From: Sambucus nigra
Lineage: Eukaryota > Streptophyta > Magnoliopsida > Dipsacales > Adoxaceae
Length of the DNA: 64,000 bases
Reading direction: 5' to 3'
Assembly (NCBI GenBank): GCA_949130495.1
Contig: OX422222.1
Coordinates: 103,343,709-103,407,708 of the forward strand
Shown: positions 52,466-64,000 of the stretch, piece after piece
Layout of the letters: each line of letters opens with the position of its first letter
Numbering within the stretch: the first letter of the stretch is position 1
Notes under the pieces: model-generated
The model's input: only the letters and a program-made list of their open reading frames with translations
Databases searched by the model: none
Told to the model about the DNA's origin: nothing
Position numbers and translations under genes: made by a program

Positions 52466-52480
52466 AACATTGGGGGCTTC
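52466..52480 (+). other. Element C polypurine tract
   Basis: AACATTGGGGGCTTC immediately precedes the 3' LTR TGTTGATACC. Confidence 0.75.
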
Positions 52481-53073
52481 TGTTGATACCAAATTTAATC
52501 TGCTGACATGGCCCAATTGAATGAAGACATGTGGCAATCTGCATAGCAACAACAAATACTTCTGAGGAACCACACTACAACGAGGAGCACTGCTTCCCCG
52601 AGGAACTCATACGCTCCGAGGAACTCATGCGCTCCGAGGAACTCACACGCTCTGAGGAACTCCTTAGTACCAAGAAGCTTAGGTGGTCCGAGCAACTCAA
52701 GCGGTCCGAGCTGCATCTCGAACAAAGCATTAATAACAGGATAACCAACAGTTTGACTGTTCATTAAAATGCTCATCATCCAGACGCTCACTCAAAAAGG
52801 GCATTGAATGTATTACCTTTTCATATGTACATCATTTAATGTATTACCCTTTCACATTACAGCCTTAGGGCTATAAATACATTGTACAATCCTCATTGTA
52901 AAGGGACCGGAATTTCTTGATAGATCTTGTAATCGAGAATTCCCAAACACTCAGCAATAATATATTAGTGGGCGTAGGCCATTCTTATAAGGCTGAACCA
53001 CTTTAAAATTTCTTTGTCTCATTTATTTATCTGTGATTGAATAATTAGAATGATCTAATTTTTTACATCAACA
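52481..53073 (+). repeat. Element C 3' LTR (593 bp)
   Basis: Matches the 5' LTR with scattered substitutions and a length difference from the CGAGGAACTC/GGTCCGAGC repeat zone (52600-52715). TATA box at 52872-52879. Confidence 0.9.
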
Positions 53074-53078
53074 CCTGC
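53074..53078. repeat. Target-site duplication CCTGC (right) of element C
   Basis: Matches 40773-40777. Confidence 0.9.
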
Positions 53079-53215
53079 AAATCATCGCATTAAATCAATA
53101 TCTAGCAAGTAAGAAACTTGCCTCGAGTTTGTAGTCTCGGATTTCCTTCCGGTAGCAACGATTTCCGGGTTCAAATCTCCATTTCTCTCTATTTTCTTCA
53201 TTTTCTCCCAACTCT

Positions 53216-53253
<38 letters not shown>

Positions 53254-53755
53254 CTTCTAACATAAGATTGAAAAAATAAAAGGGTTGGGGAACTTATACG
53301 GGTTCCAAATATAAATTCCCCCTCTTTTAATTGCTAATATACTATTAAAATGACTCGTAACCACATAATTGAGTCATAACCCACCAAAAGTGCCCGAAAC
53401 TCAAAAATACAACTTGGCACTTATTTTGACTATCTCGAATATTATTAAAATAACCGCACCCCTTATTTTGGCATTCAGAATAGCGTGAACCATTTTTGTG
53501 TTCCAATTTCATTTTACTTCATTAATTATATTCCAATTTAAATATGAGTCATAATCGTCGTTTAAAATATAATGACGCAATAAATCACAACATAATGCTA
53601 TTTACCTTCTCATAACGGTAAATAGGCAAAACATAGTAAATATTATCCCCAAATCTCACGGGAAATAATATTTACTCCAACTTACTCTATTTTATAAAAT
53701 TAGCCCATCGGGCTAAATAATATAAAATAGTCGCTCAAAAGTCTGGGTTGTTACA
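53079..53755 (-). repeat. Element B 5' LTR, right part
   Basis: Completes the LTR begun at 38208 (total about 3.25 kb). It holds a ~280-bp GA/CT-rich leader, with a CT microsatellite at 53213-53250, that is missing from B's other LTR but present in related form in element A (9450-9560). It ends GGGTTGTTACA. Confidence 0.85.
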
Positions 53756-53760
53756 GTCAG
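53756..53760. repeat. Target-site duplication GTCAG (right) of element B
   Basis: Matches 21683-21687. Confidence 0.9.
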
Positions 53761-55532
53761 AGCCCCGAGCATGAATACACACTACTCCTCTCAAATAAGA
53801 TCCTTGAATTCAGACAGTAGCATTATATGTGGTAAATATCATAACAAAATATTTTAATTAAATGAGATAATTAAACTTGATAAATATAAATCACTAACTA
53901 TCCTTAGAAATTTCCATTCTAAAAAGCACACCAATATAATTTTAAATCCCCAAGTCCCACGATCTTAATTTAATTAAATTAACCAAATTAGTCATTTTCC
54001 TCAATTTTTATCTTAATTCTAGCGGTCCTCCCACCACGGGTGGTATTCCGCCAAAATTTTACACTTCCCCTTGTCAAATGGACTTTGATCCGTTTAAACT
54101 GTCGACCCCTCCCCATAACAAGGTTCCACACACGACATGACATAAATCGCCCGCTGACCTCTTTAAACTGACGGTCCCTGACACATTATGTCTCCCCAAA
54201 TTTTAATACCCATTTTTATCTTAGGCATTAATTCTCATTTTCTCAATTTCACAACTAACAAATTACCCCACCCTTTTAATCGATGTGAGATCCTCAAAAT
54301 ACCCCTTAGTCTCATACCTAAAGGTCCCCAAGTACACCGACATCATATCCTACATATAGGATGAATCACCAATGTAAAACACGTCCTAGTCTCATGCCTA
54401 GGCTAACGAAAAGACGATATGATGTAAAAATCTGCCCCACCCCAAAATATAAAATCCCCACGAATTTACACTTACTAGTCCCATACCTAGGAAGCATAAA
54501 TTATAACCAAGGCCTACCCACTAGTCCCATGCTTAATAAGCATCCTAAAATAGAGTTGAGCAACATACTAACCAAAATTCCCTCGTTCCTGTGATGGAAA
54601 ATATAAATAAATAAATCACACAATACGCAATTTGTAAGAATAACATAACACTTAATGATAAAAGTTTCAATTCAATTTAATTCAATGAATAACACCATCG
54701 TCGTTTTCAAGATAATTATTTACGTTCAAAAAGGTTAAATTAATTAACATGCAACATAATTCAATACGCCATAATCATTCTCTTTTATAAGTCATCTAAT
54801 TTATATAAGTGTGAGCGCGTCCTAATAACCATAAAAATTGCCCCCATAAAATTCTTCATGAGAACCTACACCCAAAACCGTAAAAATCTAATGATCTAAC
54901 CTACACACCCAAGGATTTCAAAGATTAAAGCATATTTAAAATTTTCAAAAAAACAGTCCCAAAATTTAAGTGTCCACTTTCTCTAATTAAGTTACTAATT
55001 GGCTTTAATTAAAAACACATGCTTAAGTTTGTAGATAAAAAAGAATATTTTGGAGAAGTCTTCTGGTTGAAAAGTTAATGAAAAAGTGATTTGAAAATCC
55101 AAACAACGAATTTGTTGTGATATATAAAGGATTAAGAGTTTGATTAATAAAAGAGTTCTAATGAGATACGAACACTAAAAACAACATTCCAGACGATCGG
55201 ACCTGGAATTGGCTAAAATTTAAGGGCGTATAGCAGAAGACGAGAGGAAGCTTCACAAAAGTTTCAGCTCGGTCGAACGATTGATTATTTTTATATATTT
55301 TATTTCTATAGACTTTGATGTTTCGAGGACTCTTAGAGATTTTTTTGTTTTGAGGACACATCTAAATACCCCAAGACTTATGTATACTCAAATTAGGAGT
55401 CTTGTAATCTATCTTTCCGAATTTTTAATATAAAAACTAGCATATTTACTAATAAAAATTATTAAATTCAGTTTTTTTTTCTAATTTTTGAATTAATTAA
55501 ATAGTTAATTAATAAAATCAAGGGGTGTTACA
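53761..55532 (-). mobile_element. R element LTR4, right part
   Basis: Continues 21222-21687 after element B. It carries the same landmarks as LTR3 (doubled GTTTAAACTG block, CTAG motifs, AATTTAATTCAATG block) and ends GGGGTGTTACA. Confidence 0.8.
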
Positions 55533-56082
55533 TACTTCCCCACTAGCAAAGGAATTTCGTCCTCGAAATTATACGAAGCATAAACATCAAACGTAAATTG
55601 CAAAACATAAAATAAGGCTGACATACGCCTACTCGTGGACTGCCATAATTGGGCGTCCATACACCCAATCATACACGCGGCTACCCCACAAATAACAAAA
55701 TAATATATATCATTGTATATATATATATATATATATCACTCGATTCTATCTGCGATAATCTTCACGACACATAAATTCTCAAATCAACTCACATCGCTGC
55801 ATCGATATAAGACAAACCAAAAATTTATACTAATGATCTTCCAAATAATTAACATCTCCAAAATCAATTGTAAGGATCCTCACAACAAGCTTATTACATA
55901 TAAACTCAATGCCTACAACATCCTTAACACACAATTATATATTTTCAAGAAACACATCTAACATGTTTGTTAGACCCTCAACCTTAAGGAGTAAGAATCA
56001 ATAAAAGGAATCAAAGATTGATAATGCAGAAGCTAAATAGACTCACAACCTACGAGACCTAAGACAATGCTCTGATACCATC
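55533..56082 (-). mobile_element. R internal segment 4
   Basis: 550 bp. PPT side TACTTCCCCACTA, AT microsatellite at about 55707-55736, PBS side RC of GCTCTGATACCA intact (about 56069-56080). The block around AACTATGAAAGTAACGG next to the microsatellite is missing here. Confidence 0.75.
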
Positions 56083-58485
56083 GGTCACACCCCACGTAAT
56101 TCTGGCATCTACCGCGACCAAAATTAAGCCGGGTTGAGGAAATAAAATATCAGACATATATGAGATATATAAAATTAATCCACAAGATATGTGATAATCA
56201 ATCCCAAGAGATAAACCATCCAAATAAGTGATAAAAGATCCATCTCCATGCTAAACTCAAAGTAAATCCAATCTCTAATGATATAAAACTGAATAATCTC
56301 CAATTGAATCCAGTGAAATAACTGAATAAAGCCCATAACAACTTTGGAACATAATGTCCCAATCAAAATCAGACACTGTGTCTTAAAGTAAATAAGAAGT
56401 AATGGAAAACTAAACTAAATCAATACGCATAAGGTAGAGCAACTCGAACTGTACCTCCAAGAAAATCTTTAAATAATTATATGTAGCTTTTCCAAATACT
56501 AATTCCTGAAGAGTTAGTCAACGCACGAGGTCAGAGTCCCGCGCATGAATACACACTACTCCCCTTAATTAGGATTCTGGAATCCAGACAGTAGCATTGT
56601 AGGAGATAAATATCACTATATAATATTTTAATTAAACGAGATAATTAAACGTGATAAATATAAATAACTAAATATTCACAGAAATTTCCATTCCAAAAAT
56701 CAAACCTGTGTAATTTTAAATCCCCAAGTACTACGATGTTAATTTAATTAAATTAACCCAATTCATCAATTTTCTCAATTTTTCTCTTAATTATAGCGGA
56801 TCTCCCGACACGGGTGGTAATCCACAAAAGTTTTACACTTCCCCTTGTCAAATGGCCTCTGAGCCGTTTAAACTGTCGACCGCGCCCCATGACAAGGTTC
56901 ACACTTGACACGATGTAAATTGCCCGCTGACCCATTTAAACTGTAGGTCCGTAACACATTATGTCGTAAGAAATTTTAATACCCGTTTTAAGTTTGGTAT
57001 TAATTCTCATTTTCTCAATTTCACAAATAAAAAATTACCCCACCCTTTTAATCGATGTGAGATCCTAAAAATACCCCTTAGTAAGGGTCCCCAAGTACAC
57101 CTAGGTCCTATCCTACATGTAGGATTTATCATCAATGTAAAACACGTCCTAATATCATGCATAGGCTAACGAAAAGACGATATGATGTAAAAATATGCCC
57201 CACCCCGAAATATAAAATCCCCACGAATTTACACTAACTTGTCCCATACCTAGCAAGCGTAAATTATAACAAAGGCCTACCCATTAGTCCCATACCTAGT
57301 ATGCATCCTAAATATAGGGTCCAGCAAAAGCCCCTCATCCTCGCGACGGTAAATGTGAATAAAATAAATAACACAATACGCAATTCATAAGAATAACATA
57401 ACACTTAATCATAAAATTCTCAATTTAATTTAATTCAATGAAAAACACCGTTGTTGTTTTCAACATAATTATTTACGTTCAAAAAGGTTAAATTAATTAA
57501 CATGCAACAATATTCAATACACCATAATCGTTCTCTTATATAAGTCATCTGATTTTTATAAACGTGAGCGTGTCCCAATAACCATAAAAATAACCCCCAC
57601 AAAATACTACATGAGAACCTATACCCAAAATCATAAAAATCCAAAGATGAAACCTATACACCCAAGGGTTTCAAAGATTAAATGATATTTCAAATTTTCA
57701 TAAAAATAGTCCCAAAATATAAGTGTCCACTTTCTCTAATTAAGCTACTAATTGATTTTAATCAAAAACACAACATTAAGGGTTTAGGTAACGCTTAAAA
57801 CGCATGATACTAAAGGAAATGAATGGATTATTCATGCCTGTGATTTAGATTAAGAAGATCATAATTAGATTCCTCTCGAAAACATAACAAAGAGTCGTTC
57901 TTGAACAATCTTTAGAAAATACCAATTAAGCCTTCAAATATTAAATCAAACACTTGATAATGTTTGGGGCTAAAGATTGTAGATGAAAGAGAGTAATTTT
58001 GGAGAGGTCTTCTAGTTGAAAAGTTGATGAAAAAGTGATTTCAAAATCGAAGCCATAAATTTGTTGCTATATAAATGATTAAGAGTTTGATTAAGGAAAG
58101 AGTTATAATGAGATACCAACACTAAAAAAAACATTATGGACGATCGGGTTGTAGGAATTGGCTGAAATTTAAGGACATAGTAGCTGAAGACGAGAGGAAG
58201 CTGCACAAAAAATTTCAATTCGATCAGATCGTCGAATATTTTAATATATTTTTGTTTCTAGAGAGTTTGATGTTTCGAGGAATCTTAGAGTGCTTTATGT
58301 TTCGAGGACTCCTCTAAATACCCCAAGACTTATATATACTCAAATTAGGAGTATTGTAATCTAGCTTTTCGAATTTTTAATATAAACACCAACATATTTA
58401 ATTATAAAAATAATTAAATCCAAATTGTTTTTTCTAATATATAAATTAATTAAATTATTAATTAATAAAAACACGGGGTATTACA
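56083..58485 (-). mobile_element. R element LTR5 (2403 bp)
   Basis: Complete. The left end reads GGTCACACCCC (first T mutated) and the right end is GGGGTATTACA. Same landmarks as LTR3, with many small differences. No coding sequence. Confidence 0.8.
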
Positions 58486-59069
58486 TACTTCCCCACTCGC
58501 AAAGGAATTTAGTCCTCAAAATTAGACGAAGCATAAATATCAAACGTAAATCACGAAACATAAAATATAGCTCACATACACCTACTCGTTGAATGCCATA
58601 ATTTGGTGCCCAGACACCCAATCCTACATGTACCTACCCCACAAACAACAAAATAATATATATCACTATATATATACACATAACTATGAAAGTAACGGCG
58701 TACCACACGCTCCCGCAAATCACCACTCGATTCTATCTGCGATAATCTTCGAGACACATAAATCCTCAAATCAAATCACATCGTTGCATCGATATATGAC
58801 ATACCCAAAATTTATACTAATGATCTTTCAAATACTTAACATCTCTAAAATCAACTCTAAGGATCCTCACATCAAGCTAATTACTTCAAAACTCAATGCC
58901 TATAACATCCTTAACACAAAACTATAGATTTCCAAGAAACATATCTAACATGTATGTTAGACCCTCTACCTTAGGGAGTACGAATCAATAAAGGGAATCA
59001 AAGATCGATAACGAGGAAGCTAAACAGACTCATAACCTACGAGACCTAAGACCATGCTCTGATACAATC
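58486..59069 (-). mobile_element. R internal segment 5
   Basis: 584 bp. The AT microsatellite is short (about 58660-58680). The PBS-like site is altered: the minus strand reads TTGTATCAGAGC instead of TGGTATCAGAGC. Confidence 0.75.
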
Positions 59070-61490
59070 TGTCACACCCCGCGTAATTTTGGCGACGGCC
59101 GCGTCCAAAACTAAGTTGGGCGTGAGTAAATAAAATACCATTCTTCGCATGAGAAAAATATGAGACATATAAAACTAATCCACAAGATAAATGATAATCA
59201 ATCCCAAAAGATAAAACATCCAACTAAGCGATCAAAGATCTATCCCCATGCTAAATTCAAAGTAAATCCAATCTCTATTAATATAAAACTGAATAATCTC
59301 TAACTAAATCCAGTCAAATAACTTAATAAAACTCATAACAACTTTGGAACCGAATGGCCTAATCCAAAACATAAAATGTGTCTTAAAGTAAATACGAAGG
59401 AATGAAAAACTAAACTAAATCGATAAGCATAAGGTAGAGCACCTCCAACTGCACTTCCAAGCAAATCTTCAAATAATTCTATGCAGCTTCTCCAAATACT
59501 ATTTTTTGAAAAGTTAATCAAGGCACGAGGTTAGAGACCCAAGCATGTACACACACTACTCCCATAAATAGGATCCTTAAATCAAGATAGTAGAATTATA
59601 CGAGATAAATATCAGAATAAAATATTTTAATTAAAAAAGATAATTAAATGTGATAAATATAAATCACTAACTATCCTCAGAAATTCCCATTCCAAAAAGC
59701 ACGGCAATAAAATTTTAAATCCCTAAGTCCCACGATGTTAATTTAATTAAATTAACCCAATTAATCAATTTCCTCAAATGTTATCTTAATTATAGCGGTC
59801 CTCCCGCCATGGGTGGCAATCCACCAAAGTTTTACACTTCCCCTCGTCAAATGCCCTCTGATCCATTTAAACTGTTGACCCTGCCTCATGACAATGTTCC
59901 ACACACAACACGACATAAACCATCCACTGACCCATTTAAGTTGTCGGTCCATGACACATTATGTCGCCAAAAATTTTAATACCCGTTTTTAACTTGAGCA
60001 TTAATTCTCATGTTCTCAATTTCACAAATTACCCCACCATTTTAATCAATGTGAGATCCTATAAATACCCCTTTAGTCCCGTACCTAAGGGTCCCCAAAT
60101 ACACCAACGTCCTATTCTACATATAGGATGAATCATCAATGTAAAAAACGTCCTAGTCTCATTCCTAGGCTACCGAAAAGACGATATGACGTAAAAATAT
60201 GTACCACCCTTAAATATAAAATCCCAACGAATTTACACTAACTAGTCCCATACCTAACAAGCATAAATTATAACCAAGGCCAACCCACTAGTCCCATACC
60301 TAGTAGGCATCCTAAAAATAGGGTTGAGCAATATACTAACCAAAAGCCCCTCGTCCCCGCGATGGCAAACGTGAATAAAATAAATCAGACAATACGCAAT
60401 TCATAAGAATAACATAACACTTAATCATAAAAGTCCCAATTCAATTTAATTCATTGAAAAACACCATCGTCGTTTTCAACATAATTATTTACGTTCAAAA
60501 AGGTTAAATCAATTGACAAGCAATAATATTCAATAAGCCATAATCGTTCTCTTTTATAAGTCATCTAATTTTTATGAGTGTGAGCGTGTCCCAATAACAA
60601 TAAAAATAACCCCCATAAAATTATACACGAGAACCTACACCAAAAACCATGAAGACCTAAAGATCTAACCTACGCACCGAACGGTTTCAATTATTAAATC
60701 ATATTTAAAATTTTCATAAAAACAATCCCAAAATTTAAGTGTCCACTTTCTCTAATTAAGTTAATACTTGATTTTAATTAAAAAAATACATGATTAAAGG
60801 TTTAGGTGACACTTAAAACGCATAATACTAAAGGAAAGGAATAGAGTATTCATTCCTGTTATTTAGATGAAGAAGTTCACAGTTGGATTCCTCCCGAAAA
60901 ATTAGTAAATAGTCGTTCTTGAACAATATTGAGAAAACACCAATTAAGCCTTCAAACATTGAGTCAAACACTTGATTAAGTTTGGGGCAAAATTTTGTAG
61001 ATGAAAGAGAATAATTTTGGAGAGGCTTTCTCGTTGAAAAGTTGATGAAAAAGTTATTTGAAAAGCCAACACACGAATTTGTTGGGATGTGTAAAGGATT
61101 AAAAGTTTGATTAAGAAAAGAGTTCTAATAAGATACAAACACTAAAAATAACAATACGAATGATCAGATCGTTGGAATTGGCTGAAATTTAAGGGCGTAG
61201 TAGCTGAAGACGAGAGGAAGCTGCACAATAATTTCAGCTCAATCGGTCGGTCGAATATTTTTATATATTTTTGTTTCTAGAGAGTTTGATGTTTCGAGGA
61301 CTCTTAGAGAGTTTTGTGTTTTCAGGACTCATCTAAATACCCCAAGACTTATATATACTCAAATTAGGAGTCTTGTAATCTAGCTTTTCGAATATTGAAT
61401 ATAAAAACCAACATATTCAATTATAAAAATAATTAAATTCAATTTTTTTTAAAATTTCTGAATTAATTAATAAAAACACGAGGGGTTACA
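59070..61490 (-). mobile_element. R element LTR6 (2421 bp)
   Basis: Complete. Left end TGTCACACCCCGCG, right end AGGGGTTACA. Same landmarks as LTR5. No coding sequence. Confidence 0.8.
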
Positions 61491-61654
61491 TACTTCCCCA
61501 CTAGAAAAGGAATTTCGCCCTCCAAATTAGACGAAGCATAAACAACAAACGTAAATCGCGAAACATAAAATAAGGCTCAGATACACCTACTTGTTGAATG
61601 CCATAATTGGGCACCCATACACCCAATCCCATGCGCACCTAACCCACGAACAAC

Positions 61655-61742
<88 letters not shown>

Positions 61743-62115
61743 CTATGAAAGTAACAGCGTACCCCGCGGTCCCGCAAGTCACCACTCGATTCTATCTCCG
61801 ATAATCTTCGCAACACATAAATTCTCAAATCAAATCACATCGCTGAATTGATATAATATATACCCAAAATTTATACTAATTATAACATTTCCAAAATCAA
61901 CTCTAAGGATCCTCACAACAATCTTATTACTTCTAAACTCAATGCTTACAACATCCTTAACATAAAATTATATATTTTCAAGTAACACATCTAACACGTA
62001 TGTTAGACCCTCTACCTTAAGGAGTACTAATCAATAAAGGGAATCAAAGATCTATAACGCGAAATCTAAACAATCTCATAACCTACGAGACCTAAGACCA
62101 TTGTCTGATACAATC
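61491..62115 (-). mobile_element. R internal segment 6
   Basis: 625 bp with the longest AT run of the array (about 61660-61741). It shares the altered PBS of segment 5 (TTGTATCAGA). Confidence 0.75.
61660..61741. repeat. (AT)n microsatellite in R internal segment 6
   Basis: About 80 bp of uninterrupted AT dinucleotide. Confidence 0.9.
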
Positions 62116-64000
62116 TGTCACACCCCTCGTAATTCTAGTGTCGGCTGCCACCAAAACTAAGCCGGGCGTGAGTAAATAAAATACCATTCTAAGCATGAGA
62201 AAGATATGAGACATATAAAATTAATCCACAAGATAAATGATAATCAATCCCAAAAGATAAACCATCCAACTAAGCGATAAAAGATCCATCTCCATGGTAA
62301 AATCAAAGTAAATCCAATCTGTAATAATATAAAATTGAATAATCTCCCACCAAATCCAGTGAAATAACTGAATAAAACCCATAACAACCTTGGAACCAAA
62401 TGGCCCAATCAAAAGTTAGTTAACGCACGAGGTCCATTCTCCGAACATGAATACACACAACTCCCCTCAAATAGGATCATTGAATCCAGACAGTAGCATT
62501 ATACGAGATAAATATCATAATATAATATTTTGATTAAACGAGATAAATATAAATCAATAACTATCCTCAGAAATTTTCATTCCAAAAAGCATACCAATAT
62601 AATTTTAAATCCCTAAGTCCCACGATGTTAATTTAATTAAATTAACCCAATTAGTTAATTTTCTCAATTTTTATCTTAATTGTAGCGGTCCTCCCTCCAC
62701 GGGTGGTAATCCATAAAAGTTTTACACTTTCCCTTGTCAAATGGCCTCTGATCTGTTTAAACTGTTGACCTCGCCCAATGACAAGGTTCCACACGCGACA
62801 CGACATGAATTTCCTGCTGACCCCTTTAAACTGTCGATTCCTGACACATTACGTCGCCACATATTTTAATACCCGTTTTTATCTTGGGCAATCTCATTTT
62901 CTCAATTTCACAATTAACAAATTACCCCATCCTTTTAATCGATGTGAGATCCTCAAAATACCCATTAGTCCCATACCTAAGAGTCTCCATGTACACATAC
63001 GTCATATCCTACATATATGATGAATCACCAATGTAAAACACGTCCTAGTTTCATGCCTAGTCTAACGAAAAGACGATATGATGTAAAGATCTTCCCCATC
63101 CCAAAATATAAAATCCCCACGAATTTACACTAACTAGTTCCAAACCTAGAAAGCATAAATTATAACAAAGGCCAACCCACTAGTCCCATTCCTTATAAGC
63201 ATCCTAAAAATAAGGTTGAGTAATATACTAACCAAAAGCCCCTCGTCCCCGCGATGGAAAACGTGAATAAAATAAATCACACAATACGCAATTCATAAGC
63301 ATTACATAGCACTTAATCATAAAAGTAAAAATTCAATTTAATTTAATGAAAAACACCATCGTCGTTTTCAACATAATTCTTTACGTTCAAAAAGGTCAAA
63401 TTAATTAACATGCTACAATATTTAATACTCCACAATTGTTCTCTTTTATAAGTCAACTAATTTTTATAAGTGTGAGCGTGTCTCAATAACCATAAAAATA
63501 ACCCCCATAAAATTCTATATGAGAACCTACCCCCAAAACCATAAAAACCCAAAGATCTAACCTACACACCCAAAGGTTTCAAAGATTAAATCATATTTAA
63601 AATATTCATGAAAACAGTCCCAAAATTGAAGTGTCCACTTTTTCTAATTAAGTTACTAATTGATTTTACTAAAAACATACATGATTAAGGGTTTAGGCGA
63701 CACTTAAAACGCATAATACTAAAGGAAAGGAATAGAGTATTCATTCCTGTTATTTAGATGAAGAAGATCACAGTTGGATTCCTCTCGAAAAATTAGCAAA
63801 GAGTCATTTTTGAACAATCTTGAGCAAACACCAATTAAGCCTTCAAATATCGGGTCAAACACGTGATTACGTTTGGGGAAAAAGTTTGTAGATGAAAGAG
63901 AATAATTTTGCAGAGGTCTTCTTGTTGAAAATTTGATGAAAAGTGATTTGAAAAGCCAAGACACAAATTTGTTGTGATATATAAAAGATTAAGAGTTTGA
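62116..64000 (-). mobile_element. R element LTR7 (partial, runs off window end)
   Basis: It starts TGTCACACCCCTCG and follows LTR6 to the window edge, with a small deletion near 62413 where ~140 bp present in LTR6 is missing (CCCAATCAAAAGTTAGT join). No coding sequence. Confidence 0.75.

Larger units (their letters stand above)
40778..53073 (+). mobile_element. Element C: Tat-lineage Ty3/gypsy retrotransposon, plus strand
   Basis: A 12.3 kb complete element of the same family as D but in opposite orientation and with a longer antisense region. LTRs are 573 and 593 bp, TSD is CCTGC, the PBS starts TGGCGCCGTATGTGGG, and the PPT is ATTGGGGGCTTC. The gag-pol frame runs from 41415 to 47357 (1,980 codons) without any frameshift and is broken only by stop codons. 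Two antisense coding units lie at 51987-49819 and 49639-48369. Confidence 0.9.
21688..53755 (-). mobile_element. Element B: long-LTR Ty3/gypsy relic, minus strand, hosting D and C
   Basis: A 32-kb composite. B itself is LTR (21688-24567), a ~3.4 kb internal region (24568-27391 plus 37610-38207) and a second LTR (38208-40777 plus 53079-53755). The ends are TG...CA with TSD GTCAG. The PBS is at 38194-38205 and a poly-G polypurine tract lies beside the left LTR. Internal remnants (gag, RNase H, integrase) and non-coding modules match element A in order. It is older than A judging by its decay. Confidence 0.85.

Noticed and set aside
28000..52480. Elements C and D as endogenous pararetroviruses or env-carrying retroviruses
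   Set aside because: Both have LTRs, target duplications and integrase, and the extra ORFs are antisense coiled-coil proteins without signal peptide or membrane segments.
61577..61851. Open frames with long IYIYIY runs (also at 1134-1358 and 20739-20960)
   Set aside because: Translations of AT microsatellites.

Overview
The window is plant intergenic DNA built almost entirely from transposable elements. I see no host gene I would defend. It is AT-rich, has long-LTR Ty3/gypsy elements primed by initiator tRNA-Met, Tat-type Ty3/gypsy elements with two RNase H domains and an antisense gene, and a Helitron. Together these point to an angiosperm nuclear genome; the species cannot be named from the sequence.

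Base layer (1-6010, 20786-21687, 53761-64000). The apparent ~3 kb tandem repeat is a tandem array of one non-autonomous LTR element, called R here, lying on the minus strand. Seven LTRs (about 2.4 kb when complete) alternate with six short internal segments (about 0.55-0.78 kb). Each internal segment carries a polypurine tract, an AT microsatellite and a PBS-like TGGTATCAGAG site, and no coding sequence. Neighbouring copies share LTRs: LTR-int-LTR-int-LTR and so on.

Second layer. A ~14.8 kb minus-strand Helitron (6011 to ~20785) sits in the AT microsatellite of the third internal segment. It has a CTAG terminus with a 6-bp hairpin, no Rep/helicase, and exon-like fragments. Inside it lies element A (8981-18512, plus strand), a long-LTR gypsy element with TSD TGTAG, an open gag, and relics of protease, RNase H and integrase. 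Element B (21688-53755, minus strand, TSD GTCAG) is a relative of A inserted in the fourth R LTR.

Third layer, inside B. Two copies of one Tat-lineage family are inserted in opposite orientations. D (27397-37604, minus strand, TSD ACCAT) is in B's internal region. C (40778-53073, plus strand, TSD CCTGC) is in B's upstream LTR. Both encode gag, protease, reverse transcriptase, a degenerate RNase H, an archaeal-type RNase H and integrase in one long frame broken by a few stops. Both also carry an antisense gene downstream of integrase. In C that gene resolves into a three-exon model whose 1,995 coding bases stay in phase across both introns.

The strongest unexplained signals are non-coding. 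They are palindromic GAATCGATTC sites at ~21-bp spacing in all four A/B LTRs, a repeated tRNA-like hairpin module occupying the place of the missing RT in A and B, and an array of CCAAC...GTTGG hairpins between the convergent genes of C and D whose unit also appears as protein-coding repeats.
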